Source: Desulfuromonadales bacterium
Lineage (GTDB): Bacteria > Desulfobacterota > Desulfuromonadia > Desulfuromonadales > BM103
Assembly: GCA_030145205.1 (NCBI GenBank)
Contig: JAQYVZ010000014.1
Coordinates: forward strand, 16,278 to 80,277
Length of the DNA: 64,000 nt
Direction: 5' to 3'
In this document: in pieces, positions 47,254 through 56,062 of the stretch
Layout: the number at the start of each line of letters is the position of its first letter
Numbering within the stretch: position 1 is the first letter of the stretch
Made by a program: the position numbers and the translations under genes
Notes under the pieces: generated by a model
What the model was told of the DNA's origin: nothing
The model's input: the letters and a program-made list of their open reading frames with translations, nothing else
The model's database searches: none

Positions 47254-49029
47254 TTACTGCGGCAATTGAATCGTAAAAGTGCTGCCTTCGCCCGGGGTGC
47301 TGTCGACCAGGATCTGGCCTTTATGGGCCTGCACGATATGTTTGACAATCGCCAGCCCCAGCCCGGTCCCGCCCAGTTTGCGGCTACGCGCCTTGTCAAC
47401 CCGGTAAAAACGTTCAAACAGGCGCGACAGATGCTCTCGAGGTATTCCACTGCCCCAATCCTGGACCGTGACAGTCAACTGGCCGGCCGGCTGGGCCTCA
47501 GCTGTGATCCGGACTTTTCCTTCAGGCTCACTGTACTTGATGGCATTGTCAAGCAGGTTGACCAGTGCCTGTTCCAGGAGCGGTGCATTCAGGTTGGCGG
47601 TCAGGGCTTCCGGGCAAGAGACTTCGAGGCTGACTTGTTTCTCCCGGGCCTTGACCTGACAGGCCTGGACAGCACACTGCAACAGGCCGTTCAGGTCGGT
47701 GAGCTCCCGCTCGATCCCGGAGCTCTCTTCCTCCTGCTCGATCCGGGAGAGGGCCAGCAGGTCTTCAATGATCGCATTCAGTCGGTCTGATTGACGCGCG
47801 ATAATCTCCAAGAAACGCTGGGCGCTCTCGGCCTCATCCATCGCACCATGTTGCAGTGTCTCCACCGAACCTTTGATCGCGGTGATCGGGGTTTTCAGTT
47901 CGTGAGAAACATTGGCGACAAAGTCGCGGCGGATATTTTCCAGATGCTGTAATTTCGTTAGGTCGTGCAAGACGATCAGCGCGCCGATTTCCTGCCCGCT
48001 GGCATCACGCAAGGGTGTGCCGTGCCCTTGCAGGAAACGTTCTTCTCCATGCAAAAAGAGGGTCATGCTGCACTCGATGCGGGTGTGACTCTGCAACGCC
48101 TGAATGATGAAATTCTGAACGTCCGGTTTGCAGATGGTCTCCTGAATGTTACGGCCGATCACTGTTTCTGGTTCCAGGTCGAGCAGATCTGCTGCGGCCT
48201 GATTGATACGCAGGATTTTTTCTTCCCGATCAACCGCCAGCACCCCTTCCACCATGCTGGCCAGCACCGCTTCTTGTTCGTTGCGCTGGCGCATGACCAT
48301 CTGGATCCGTTCGTCCAGTTGTGAGGCCATGCGGTTCATGGCGTCGGCCAGGCCTCCCATCTCTTCGTTGCGATAGTCGGGCAGGCGTCCTTCCAGGTCT
48401 CCACCGGCGAAGCGCTGCGCTCCCTGTTTCATTTCATCCAAAGGGCGGCTGATGCGGCGCGACAACCACAAGCTGATCAGGGCCGCGACCAGGGCGATGG
48501 CCAAGCCGCTGCTGACCACCGGATAGAGGACGGCCTGAAGGGTGTCAGCGATGGTGGCAATTGGTAGAGCTGCCCTGGTGCAACCAATGATCTCCTGATT
48601 GGCGATTACCGGCAGGGCGACATACATCATCTCCTGCTGCAGGGTATGGCTGAAGCGTATAGCGACCCCGGTTTCCCCGCGCATGGCGGCCCGAATTTCC
48701 GGGCGGCTCGTATGATTGTCCATCTTTACGGGGGCATGCTCGGAATCAGCAACAACCCGGCCATCAGGCAGTATCACCGTCAGACGGGTCCCTGATTTCT
48801 TGCCAAGCCGTTTGCTCAGAATATCGAGAGGCTGTTCATCATCGGTCAAGAGGAAACCGGTAACCTGATCAGCAACGATGGTCGCCTGGGCTTCAAGTCC
48901 CCGTTGGGTTTCCTGCTTGTAGAAGCGGCTCAACGACTGGGAAAAAACCCAAGTCACTGCCAGCAAGGCGATCAGGATGATCAACAGGAAAGGTGGATAG
49001 AACTGCCAGATAAGGCGTTTGCGGCGCAT
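47254..49029 (-). CDS. phoR: PhoR-type membrane histidine kinase
   Basis: 591 residues: TM1 (about 12-30), periplasmic region (about 35-160), TM2 (about 166-190), HAMP (LSRRISRPLDEMKQGAQRFAGGDL), PAS (VLASMVEGVLAVDREEKILRINQAAADLLDL), H-box FVANVSHELKTPITAIKGSVETL and ATPase LVNLLDNAIKYSEP, DWGSGIP, GGTGLGLAIVKHIV. Layout fits PhoR-type kinases of this group, and the adjacent response regulator is PhoB-like. It probably senses phosphate limitation with the Pst system, which is not in the window. Confidence 0.88.
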   Translation of the reverse strand: MRRKRLIWQFYPPFLLIILIALLAVTWVFSQSLSRFYKQETQRGLEAQATIVADQVTGFLLTDDEQPLDILSKRLGKKSGTRLTVILPDGRVVADSEHAPVKMDNHTSRPEIRAAMRGETGVAIRFSHTLQQEMMYVALPVIANQEIIGCTRAALPIATIADTLQAVLYPVVSSGLAIALVAALISLWLSRRISRPLDEMKQGAQRFAGGDLEGRLPDYRNEEMGGLADAMNRMASQLDERIQMVMRQRNEQEAVLASMVEGVLAVDREEKILRINQAAADLLDLEPETVIGRNIQETICKPDVQNFIIQALQSHTRIECSMTLFLHGEERFLQGHGTPLRDASGQEIGALIVLHDLTKLQHLENIRRDFVANVSHELKTPITAIKGSVETLQHGAMDEAESAQRFLEIIARQSDRLNAIIEDLLALSRIEQEEESSGIERELTDLNGLLQCAVQACQVKAREKQVSLEVSCPEALTANLNAPLLEQALVNLLDNAIKYSEPEGKVRITAEAQPAGQLTVTVQDWGSGIPREHLSRLFERFYRVDKARSRKLGGTGLGLAIVKHIVQAHKGQILVDSTPGEGSTFTIQLPQ

Positions 49030-49052
49030 AGTCTAAAACCGATGTCGTTAAG

Positions 49053-49751
49053 TTATTCCTGTTCGTGGAAGCGATAGCCCACGCCGCGAACAGTCTCAAT
49101 ATATTTTCCGCTCTCACCGAGTTTTCGGCGTAGACCGACAACTTGGACATCAACGGCCCGGTCGGTGACGGCGTAGCCCTCGCCATGGATGGCATCCACA
49201 ATCTGGGAGCGGGTAAAGACCCAGCCTGGTCGTCCTGCCAGCAGGCGCAGTAGCTGGAATTCGGTGTAGGTCAGTTCGACGTTTTCACCGGCGGCTTCCA
49301 CTTTGTTGCGACCGGGGTGGATGTACAGGTCGTGCACCCTGATCGGTTGGTTTTGGCTGCTGTCCGGGTCAGTCTTGGCCTGCCGTCGCAACACTGCCTG
49401 GATACGAGCCAACAGTACCTGGGGGCTGAAAGGTTTTGGGATATAGTCGTCGGCACCCAACTCAAGGCCTTTGATGACATCATGCTCCTCCCCCTTGGCA
49501 GTCAGCATGATGATCGGGACCTTCTCGGTGTTTGGTGACCGCCGCATGCGTTGGCAGACTTCAGTGCCATCCATGCCCGGCAACATCAGGTCGAGCAGGA
49601 CCAGATCAGGGTTGGTGTCCCTGGCCATGGCGTAGCCCTCTTCGCCGGTTGAGGCACATTCGACGCGGTAGCCTGCCTTAACCAGATTGAAGTGGATCAG
49701 GTCGAGGATGTCGTCCTCGTCTTCGATAATCAGGATGCGGACTTTGCCCAT
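49053..49751 (-). CDS. phoB: PhoB-type response regulator
   Basis: 232 residues of the OmpR/PhoB family. The receiver has the acidic pocket IIEDEDD, phosphoacceptor D54 in LVLLDLMLPGMDG, and the K in PKPFSP. The C-terminal winged helix has TEFQLLRLLAGRPGWVFTRSQIVDAIHGE and ETVRGVGYRF. The 23-base gap to phoR implies co-transcription. No clear pho box was found in the 344 bases upstream, so autoregulation could not be confirmed. The start region has only a weak ribosome-binding site. Confidence 0.9.
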   Translation of the reverse strand: MGKVRILIIEDEDDILDLIHFNLVKAGYRVECASTGEEGYAMARDTNPDLVLLDLMLPGMDGTEVCQRMRRSPNTEKVPIIMLTAKGEEHDVIKGLELGADDYIPKPFSPQVLLARIQAVLRRQAKTDPDSSQNQPIRVHDLYIHPGRNKVEAAGENVELTYTEFQLLRLLAGRPGWVFTRSQIVDAIHGEGYAVTDRAVDVQVVGLRRKLGESGKYIETVRGVGYRFHEQE

Positions 49752-50095
49752 GGATCGCCATGTCTCCGTTGGAGTTGAGGCTGGCAGGTTATTGGCGGAT
49801 TGTTAGCATTTGATTAAGCCCTGGTGCTTTTTGCACACAAAATGAGGTGTTTTTGAAAAAGTAGCAGAGTCTTGATGAATTGTTAACCACTGATGTGTCA
49901 ATGGGGAAACTTAACAGTCTGAAAGAAAACCAGATGTTCAGAGGTCATCTGAATGGCCGTACATACCTGATGTGGTATCCTTGTAACACGTGGCCTGCAT
50001 GATTTGCCGACAGATTAAGCCTGACCAAAGCAGCGTCGCTTATTGTTGCAGAAGCCCCGGAACCCATCGAAGAGAATCTGCTCTTGGAGGAGAAT
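49752..50095. other. Divergent intergenic region between phoB and FRG gene
   Basis: The 344-base stretch is AT-richer and should hold the promoters of both divergent transcripts. A TTGACA on the minus strand (near 49900) lacks a convincing -10. No pho box, hairpin or ORF could be supported. Confidence 0.45.
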
Positions 50096-50929
50096 ATGAC
50101 CGACATTCGTGTTGAGAGTTGGAACAAACTGCAGGATGCTCTTTATATCAACTCCTGGGACCAGGATATTGGTCGTTACCGCTCGCGCTTTGCTTACCGG
50201 GGGCTCTCCGATCAGAGCTATACTCTCAAAACAACACTGATTCGGCTTGGCGGCCCCTATGCGGACCTGGAGCGCCACCTGCTACGGAACTTCAAGAAAT
50301 ATGCGCACCGCAGCGTGGTGGAGCAGGACGCTCTCTGGCACTGGTTGTCCGTCGCTCAGCACTACGGTCTGCCGACCCGCCTGCTTGACTGGACCTACTC
50401 TCCCTTGATCGCCTTGCATTTCGCGACGGCCAATATCCACAAGTTTGACCGTGATGGTGTCATCTGGGCCGTGAATTACCGGCGGGCACACCAGCTTCTG
50501 CCGGATCGCCTGCGGGGTAAGCTGAATGATGAGGGAGCCAATGTCTTCACCGTTGAGATGCTGTCGGAAACGGTAAGCAGCCTGGAGGAATTCGAAATAG
50601 AAGACGAGCGTGATTGCGTGATTTTTTTCGAACCACCTTCCATCGATGACCGGATCGTGAACCAGTATGCCTTCTTCTCTGTGATGGTCAACCCGCAGAG
50701 GATTCTAGATGACTGGTTAATGCAGCATCCGGCGCTCTGGCACCGGATCATCATCCCTGCAGAGCTGAAATGGGAGGTGCGCGACAAACTGGATCAGGCG
50801 AATATCAATGAACGGGTCCTGTTCCCTGGGCTTGATGGGCTTGGAACCTGGCTAAACCGGCATTACAGCCCGCGACAGGATTTGGAGAACTTGAATTGCA
50901 AGGAGTGCGGAAAAAATATCCTGGATTGA
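50096..50929 (+). CDS. FRG domain protein
   Basis: 277 residues, no signal peptide. The conserved FRG-domain motifs are clear: FAYRGLSD at about 32-39 and a central block beginning QHYGLPTRLLDWTYSPLIALHFATA at about 87. The function of FRG proteins is unknown; they are often scattered as single accessory genes. A C-terminal CKECG motif might bind metal. The ATG at 50096 has TTGGAGGAGAAT. It is a lone gene between phoB and hflK, with no transposase or other defence gene adjacent. Confidence 0.88.
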   Translation: MTDIRVESWNKLQDALYINSWDQDIGRYRSRFAYRGLSDQSYTLKTTLIRLGGPYADLERHLLRNFKKYAHRSVVEQDALWHWLSVAQHYGLPTRLLDWTYSPLIALHFATANIHKFDRDGVIWAVNYRRAHQLLPDRLRGKLNDEGANVFTVEMLSETVSSLEEFEIEDERDCVIFFEPPSIDDRIVNQYAFFSVMVNPQRILDDWLMQHPALWHRIIIPAELKWEVRDKLDQANINERVLFPGLDGLGTWLNRHYSPRQDLENLNCKECGKNILD

Positions 50930-51055
50930 GGCCAGGCCTCTGGTTGAGGTGTGATTGGCCTCGAAAGAGGTCCTTCTCTTGAAGAAGAGGCGATATTCGC
51001 TCTGGTCGGATGGAAAAGTCTGCGTTTAAAAAATCAAACCTGTTATTATTAACTC

Positions 51056-51084
51056 TTGACGAAATTTCCAGGCCTGTTTGTAGA
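51056..51084 (+). promoter_or_regulatory. Candidate promoter for hflKC
   Basis: TTGACG (51056-51061), a 17-base spacer and a weak -10 TGTAGA (51079-51084) lie 43 bases upstream of hflK. Confidence 0.35.
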
Positions 51085-51126
51085 AAAGGTCTGGAGCCTA
51101 AATAACCAACTACACAAGGAGACAAC

Positions 51127-52167
51127 ATGCAGGATTGGGGTGGCCCCTCCGGGGACGACTTTGAAAAGAAGGTTGTCGATTTTACCGAGAAGGTGAAAAA
51201 GAAATTTCAACAGGACAAGGGTCCGGCGCCCATCAAGGGAATCCTGATGGTGATCGTCATTATTCTGGCTCTGGTCGGCGGCTACAGTGGTTTTTACGAG
51301 GTCGACACGGAAGAGACCGGGATTGTTTTGAGGTTCGGCAAGTTTTCCAAGTTTGCCAACCCGGGGCTCAATTTCAAGATTCCGCTTGGTGTCGATCGGG
51401 TCTACCTGGTCAAGACCGGCCGAGTCCTCAAGGAGGAGTTCGGCTTCCGGACGGTACAGCCGGATGTGCGTAGTACCTACTCCAAGAAGGGCTTGGATGA
51501 AGAGTCGCTGACCCTGACCGGTGATTTGAACGTCAGCGATGTCGAGTGGATCGTTCAGTTCCAGGTGTCTGATCCATTCAAGTTCATTTTCGGCATCAAG
51601 GACCCGGTCGGAACGATCCGCGACATTTCGGAAGCCGTGGTTCGGAAAGTGGTCGGCAGTTCCAACGTGACCGAGGTTTTGACCACCGAGCGTGCGTTGT
51701 TGGCCGCCAAGATCGAGCAGGACCTGCAAGCGATCCTGAACGATTACGATATCGGCTGCCGTATCGTTACGGTCAAGTTCCAGGACGTCAACCCGCCAGA
51801 GCAGGTCAAGGCGGCCTTCAACGAGGTCAACGAGGCGGAACAGCAGAAGGAGAGCTCGATTTTTCAGGCGCGCGAGCAGTTTAATAAGGAGGTTCCCCGG
51901 GCACGCGGTGAAGCGAAGAAGACCATCCAGGAGGCGGAGGGCTACGCTATCGAGCGGATCAACAAGGCGCGTGGTGAGACCAATCGCTTCCTCGCCCTGC
52001 TGGCCGAGTATCGCAAGGCCCCCGATGTGACCCGGCGCAGGATTTATCTCGAAACCCTCGAGGAAGTTCTGCCCCGCCTTGAGGAGATTTACATTATGGA
52101 TGAAGAAGGCGGTGGTTTGCTGCCCTTGCTGCCAATGCGGCGCGAGCGGACGGGAGGTGCCCAATGA
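51127..52167 (+). CDS. hflK: Membrane protease regulator HflK
   Basis: 346 residues of the SPFH/prohibitin family: N-terminal soluble segment, one transmembrane helix (about 38-57, ILMVIVIILALVGGYSGFY), the SPFH domain (VDTEETGIVLRFGKFSKFANPGLNFKIPL) and a long coiled coil (about 240-320). With HflC it forms a large cage that controls the FtsH protease. The start ATG has ACAAGGAGACAAC. The stop overlaps hflC by 4 bases. Confidence 0.95.
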   Translation: MQDWGGPSGDDFEKKVVDFTEKVKKKFQQDKGPAPIKGILMVIVIILALVGGYSGFYEVDTEETGIVLRFGKFSKFANPGLNFKIPLGVDRVYLVKTGRVLKEEFGFRTVQPDVRSTYSKKGLDEESLTLTGDLNVSDVEWIVQFQVSDPFKFIFGIKDPVGTIRDISEAVVRKVVGSSNVTEVLTTERALLAAKIEQDLQAILNDYDIGCRIVTVKFQDVNPPEQVKAAFNEVNEAEQQKESSIFQAREQFNKEVPRARGEAKKTIQEAEGYAIERINKARGETNRFLALLAEYRKAPDVTRRRIYLETLEEVLPRLEEIYIMDEEGGGLLPLLPMRRERTGGAQ

Positions 52168-53099
52168 AAGCCAAGGCTCCTTTCATTGTTGTTTTGCTCG
52201 TGGTTGCAGTCTTTCTGCTCGGCAACAGCGTCTACGTGATCAGCGAAGCGGAACAGGCGATTCTTACCCAGTTCGGTAAGCCGGTTGGTGGCGTCAATTA
52301 TGCCGGGCTGCATTTCAAGCTTCCCTTTGTGCAGGATGTCAGTCGTTTTGAAAAACGGATTTTGAAGTGGGACGGTGATCCCAACCAGGTTCCGACTGAA
52401 GACAAGAAGTTTATCTGGATCGACACCACCGCTCGCTGGCGGATCGTGGACCCTCTGCTGTTCTTTAAGACGGTTGCGACGGAACTGGGCGCGCAGAGCC
52501 GGTTGGACGATATCATCGATTCGGTGGTGCGTGATGCCGTGTCCGGTCATCTGCTGGTTGAGCTGGTACGGGGCTATGATTATGTTGCTCCTGAAGGCAG
52601 CGAAGAACGTTTCGAGGTCGAAGGCGTCGAGATACCCAAAGAAGAACTGGTTGGCCGCGAGGAGATCCTGGCTGGTATCCTTGACAAGGCCAAGGCGAGC
52701 GTGCCGGAATACGGCATTGAGCTGATCGACGTGCAGTTTAAGCGGATCAATTACGTTGAGCAGGTCCGTATACGGGTCTACGAACGGATGATTAACGAGC
52801 GCAAGAAAGTGGCCGCCCAGTACCGCTCTGAAGGGGAAGGCGAGCAGGCTGACATCCTCGGCCAGATGGAGCGTGAACTGAAATCGATCCGTTCGGAAGC
52901 CTACCGGACGAAACTGGAAGTGCGTGGTGCCGCAGATGCTGAAGCGGCTTCGATTTATGCCGAAGCCTTCAACAAGGATCGCGAGTTCTACAGCTTTCTG
53001 CGGACGCTGGAATCATATAAGAAGGTGATTCAAAAGAATGGCCGGATGGTGATCTCAACCGACTCCGAGTACTACAAATATTTCAAGGATATCAAGTAA
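52164..53099 (+). CDS. hflC: Membrane protease regulator HflC
   Basis: 311 residues of the SPFH family: TM helix at about 6-25, SPFH domain (SEAEQAILTQFGKPVGGVNYAGLHFKLPF) and a C-terminal coiled coil ending with KNGRMVISTDSEYYKYFKDIK. It pairs with HflK in the FtsH-modulating complex, and the ATGA overlap implies translational coupling. A 12-bp hairpin follows its stop. Confidence 0.95.
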   Translation: MKAKAPFIVVLLVVAVFLLGNSVYVISEAEQAILTQFGKPVGGVNYAGLHFKLPFVQDVSRFEKRILKWDGDPNQVPTEDKKFIWIDTTARWRIVDPLLFFKTVATELGAQSRLDDIIDSVVRDAVSGHLLVELVRGYDYVAPEGSEERFEVEGVEIPKEELVGREEILAGILDKAKASVPEYGIELIDVQFKRINYVEQVRIRVYERMINERKKVAAQYRSEGEGEQADILGQMERELKSIRSEAYRTKLEVRGAADAEAASIYAEAFNKDREFYSFLRTLESYKKVIQKNGRMVISTDSEYYKYFKDIK

Positions 53100-53112
53100 G
53101 CTGTTTTGAAAT

Positions 53113-53144
53113 GCCGACAGACGGTTCTCGTGCCGTCTGTCGGC
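53113..53144 (+). terminator. Hairpin after hflC
   Basis: A perfect 12-bp stem GCCGACAGACGG/CCGTCTGTCGGC with an eight-base loop starts 14 bases after the stop. There is no T-tract, so it may be a mRNA 3'-end stabiliser rather than a terminator. Confidence 0.5.
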
Positions 53145-53272
53145 ACCTTACCCACCGAAAATCACAGTCAATAGCTTCTCTGCTAGATTCCCGCCGAAAT
53201 TTAATCATCTCTTGTGCAGTAGCTCGGTTTTGCTTGCTGATTTCCCTCTCAGAAACAATGCTGTCGGTCGGA

Positions 53273-53300
53273 TTGATAAGACGCTGGCATAAGGTAAAAT
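53273..53300 (+). promoter_or_regulatory. Good sigma70 promoter for YkgJ-repeat-TIG genes
   Basis: TTGATA (53273-53278), a 16-base spacer and TAAAAT (53295-53300) lie 107 bases before the next start. A small CCCCT/AGGGG hairpin lies in the leader. The rest of the gap 53100-53407 shows no gene. Confidence 0.6.
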
Positions 53301-53407
53301 AGAAACAGTTCTTTACGGGTTTCCCCTCCGTGGAAGGGGTCAATGTGGTGCCGTTGGTGCCTGTCTGTCGATAACAGATCTTTGTTTCTGATACCCCGGC
53401 AAAGTTT

Positions 53408-54082
53408 ATGAAACGTAAACAGAAGATTTATCGAGACACGGCTTTCTCCTTTTCCTGCGAGGCTTGCGGGCGCTGTTGTCACGATAAAAAAATCCAGCTG
53501 AATCCCTACGAGATTGTCCGGACGGCCGATTACCTTGGAATCGGTACAGGTGAATTCCTGGCAAAGTACATGAAGACTGACGAGCCTTTTCTGAAGATGC
53601 AGCCGTCGCGTGCCTGTGTGTTCCTTGTTGCTGGGAGGTGTACCGTTCACCCAGCCCGCCCGCTGGTTTGTCGTCTTTACCCTCTTGGCCAACATCTCAG
53701 CGGTGAAGGTTATGAACATTTCACCTGTGTGACTCCTGAAGAGTCGTGTGAGGGCCGCATTGGCGAACGGAGCACGGTTGACCGTTTCCTTGTGATGAAC
53801 GATACCGAATCCTATATGGAGGCTTCCCGGAAATATCTTGAGCTGTTTTACCGGTTCTACGAAACCATGGTGGAGCGGTTGCAGCAACGAGACGATGTTG
53901 AACTTGATCTGGGAGCATATGAAAAAAAGGTTCTGATGGAAGAGTGGTTTGATGTAGACAAAGTTGTTGCCGAGTATTGCCAAGGTGGAGAGATGCCTGT
54001 CCCCGCGGATCTTTCTGGACGGGTACAGCTTCATATTGAGGCTCTCGGGGCCAGGTTCGGGAGCGGGTCGGAGGTGAGCTGA
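53408..54082 (+). CDS. YkgJ family cysteine cluster protein
   Basis: 224 residues with the cysteine cluster CEACGRCCHDK near the N-terminus and C-x-x-GRCTVHPARPLVCRLYPLG about 50 residues later, the YkgJ (UPF0153) signature that likely binds a metal or Fe-S cluster. The C-terminal half is helical (ESYMEASRKYLELFYRFYETMVERL). The exact role is unknown. The start is ATG without an obvious ribosome-binding site. The stop overlaps the next start by one base (TGATG), implying an operon with the repeat protein. Confidence 0.87.
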   Translation: MKRKQKIYRDTAFSFSCEACGRCCHDKKIQLNPYEIVRTADYLGIGTGEFLAKYMKTDEPFLKMQPSRACVFLVAGRCTVHPARPLVCRLYPLGQHLSGEGYEHFTCVTPEESCEGRIGERSTVDRFLVMNDTESYMEASRKYLELFYRFYETMVERLQQRDDVELDLGAYEKKVLMEEWFDVDKVVAEYCQGGEMPVPADLSGRVQLHIEALGARFGSGSEVS

Positions 54083-54552
54083 TGAGACAGAGACAAAAGA
54101 GTGGTGTTGATAAGGTGGAAGGTACGCCGGATCCTCAGAGTATGGAGCGCAGGGAGGTGAACAAGCTGATTGCTGCCCTGGCTCTTTTCGGAACGGGGCT
54201 GGGTGTCAATCTTGAGGAGGCGTTTGCTGGCTTGACTCAGCCAGTGGTTCCTCAAACGGAACAGCCCGGCGCTGATTTTGCCAAGTACAAGTCCCCCGAG
54301 GCCGTGGCTGGCAAAGTTGAACAACCGAGTACTGACTTTGCCAAAACACCGCAGCCCGCTGTGGACTTGCACAAGAGCACTCCGGAGGCCAGCCCTGCGC
54401 TGCCCGCTGTACAGCAACACAAGAGCTTGCCATCTGTCGATCACGACAAATGGTCGCCGACGGCCGCGCCGTCCGGTCAGGTGCTGCGACCAGGGGTGGA
54501 TCGGGCCAAGCCGGTGCCGGCCAACATCCCGCAGGACAGTCTGTCCAAGTAA
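54082..54552 (+). CDS. Proline-rich repeat protein with signal-like N-terminus
   Basis: 156 residues, no recognised family. The N-terminal region (about 21-50) has RRE-V-N-K-L followed by a hydrophobic stretch AALALFGTGLGVNLEEAFA, which may be an export or membrane signal. The rest is low-complexity and proline-rich. The motif P-[GSA]-[ATV]-D-x-x-K recurs five times (units beginning near residues 61, 81, 91, 116, 136). The start has GGAGGTGAGCTG. It is sandwiched between a YkgJ protein and a secreted TIG protein. Confidence 0.65.
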   Translation: MRQRQKSGVDKVEGTPDPQSMERREVNKLIAALALFGTGLGVNLEEAFAGLTQPVVPQTEQPGADFAKYKSPEAVAGKVEQPSTDFAKTPQPAVDLHKSTPEASPALPAVQQHKSLPSVDHDKWSPTAAPSGQVLRPGVDRAKPVPANIPQDSLSK

Positions 54553-54607
54553 AATGACCAGCGGCTGTCCTTGAAGAATGCATGCCTTGGATGAAAGGGG
54601 AAAGCAG

Positions 54608-56062
54608 ATGACGCCACGTCAAAAGTGTCTGCCTCTGGTTGCCCTCTGTCTTTTGGCCGTCGTGCTCTTGGCTGCCAAACAGCTGCCACTGACAGTTGAT
54701 CTCCAGAAAAAAGGTGCTCAGACTCTGCTGGTCTTTAACCAGGCTCCCGACCAGGTCACACTGCTGGAAGGGAGCAGGACCTTGGCCAGGTTGCCAGGGG
54801 CCGGGAAGAAAACGTTTGATGTGACCCGTGAGTTGCCCAAGCTGAAGGGAACGGTCCTGACAGTTCAAGCCGCGCGTGGGACACAGCAGGTCAAGCGGTC
54901 TTTCCCGGTGAGCTCTCCATCTCCAGTCAAGCAGCTCGCAGTCCCTGTCGCCTCGCCAGACAGTGTGAAGGCCGTTGCCCCGAAGAGTAATCCGGAGCCT
55001 CAAGATCTGAAAATTCAGTTGGGCGCGCTCCCCCTTGATGAACCACGAGCATTGTCGACCCAGCCACCTACGGGGTCTCGGCAGCCAGCGGGAGACAAGT
55101 TGTCGCCCCCGCCCCGGCGGCCGTCCGGCAGCCCTGCAATGTCGATGCAGGCGGTAACGTCGGCTTTGCCCGCGCCTCCGCGGATCAACTCCGTGATACC
55201 CTCCACGGTACGTCCCGGTTCTGAAATCATCGTTCACGGAAGTTTGTTCGGCGGTACAGGTGAAGCCAGCCTCTATTTCGAAGGAGAGACTTATCGCCCC
55301 GAAGTTGTCAGTTGGAACAATGCGCGGGTGCAGTTGCGGATTCCAATGATCCCGGCGGGGGTCTTGGGTGAAACAGATCGCCCCGGCCGGTTGAGCTTGA
55401 GGACGGATCATGGAATCGCTACAGCCAGTTTGCGGGTCGGGCCCGACCCAGCGACTTTGGTGCCGGTTATCCAGCGGCTCTCTGCGGACCAGATCAAGTC
55501 GGGACAGACGCTGGTAACCTCCGGCGAAAACTTTTTGCAAACAGCCGGGCGGGTGCTATTGCATTGCCCGGGTATGAACCCTGCGTTGACTCTGGATGTT
55601 GTTAACTGGTCCGATCGTGCGGTTGGTGTCCGTCTGCCTAATAATGCAACTCTCGCGGGTAACAGCAGAGCCTGTGATCTTGAGGTCATCAATCACCGTA
55701 GCCTCAAGGACAGGCACCCTGTGACATTGGTCACGGAGATCGTTCGGGACACGTGGCGGACGCGGAAGGACATTCCCACCAGGGTTCTCACCGGTTCTCC
55801 CTTCTGGGACCCGGTCCATGGCCCCAACGTGAGTGGCTCTCAACGCCTTGTCAACGGCTGGCGGGTCGTCGAGGCGAATTATTCAGTCAGCCCTTCGGAT
55901 AAGATCAATGTTTCCTGGTTGCTGCGTCCAACGCCTGGTAGTACAGATTTCTCTTATCGAGTGACTTGGGAACCGAGAGGGCGTGCCCCCAGTGAGATGG
56001 TTGAACTGACCATAGCGATTACCGTAGAGGGGCCGAAGGGATTGTCACCTTTTACCGAGTAA
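54608..56062 (+). CDS. Secreted protein with IPT/TIG-like domains
   Basis: 484 residues: an N-terminal signal or anchor (LPLVALCLLAVVLLAAKQ), a beta-strand region, a proline/serine-rich linker (about 95-185), then two IPT/TIG-like immunoglobulin folds (PPRINSVIPSTVRPGSEIIVHGSLFGG and VPVIQRLSADQIKSGQTLVTSGENFL). The C-terminal part includes GSQRLVNGWRVVEANYSVSPSDKINVSWLLRP, not recognised. The ATG at 54608 has AGGGGAAAGCAG. Likely an envelope protein that binds other proteins or polymers. Confidence 0.78.
   Translation: MTPRQKCLPLVALCLLAVVLLAAKQLPLTVDLQKKGAQTLLVFNQAPDQVTLLEGSRTLARLPGAGKKTFDVTRELPKLKGTVLTVQAARGTQQVKRSFPVSSPSPVKQLAVPVASPDSVKAVAPKSNPEPQDLKIQLGALPLDEPRALSTQPPTGSRQPAGDKLSPPPRRPSGSPAMSMQAVTSALPAPPRINSVIPSTVRPGSEIIVHGSLFGGTGEASLYFEGETYRPEVVSWNNARVQLRIPMIPAGVLGETDRPGRLSLRTDHGIATASLRVGPDPATLVPVIQRLSADQIKSGQTLVTSGENFLQTAGRVLLHCPGMNPALTLDVVNWSDRAVGVRLPNNATLAGNSRACDLEVINHRSLKDRHPVTLVTEIVRDTWRTRKDIPTRVLTGSPFWDPVHGPNVSGSQRLVNGWRVVEANYSVSPSDKINVSWLLRPTPGSTDFSYRVTWEPRGRAPSEMVELTIAITVEGPKGLSPFTE

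Noticed and set aside
49752..50095. A pho box upstream of phoB
   Set aside because: No tandem CTGTCA-like repeats with correct spacing were found; only a lone TTGACA on the minus strand.
51049..52164. A 371-codon minus-strand ORF across hflK
   Set aside because: Antisense shadow of the SPFH gene, with no recognisable motifs.
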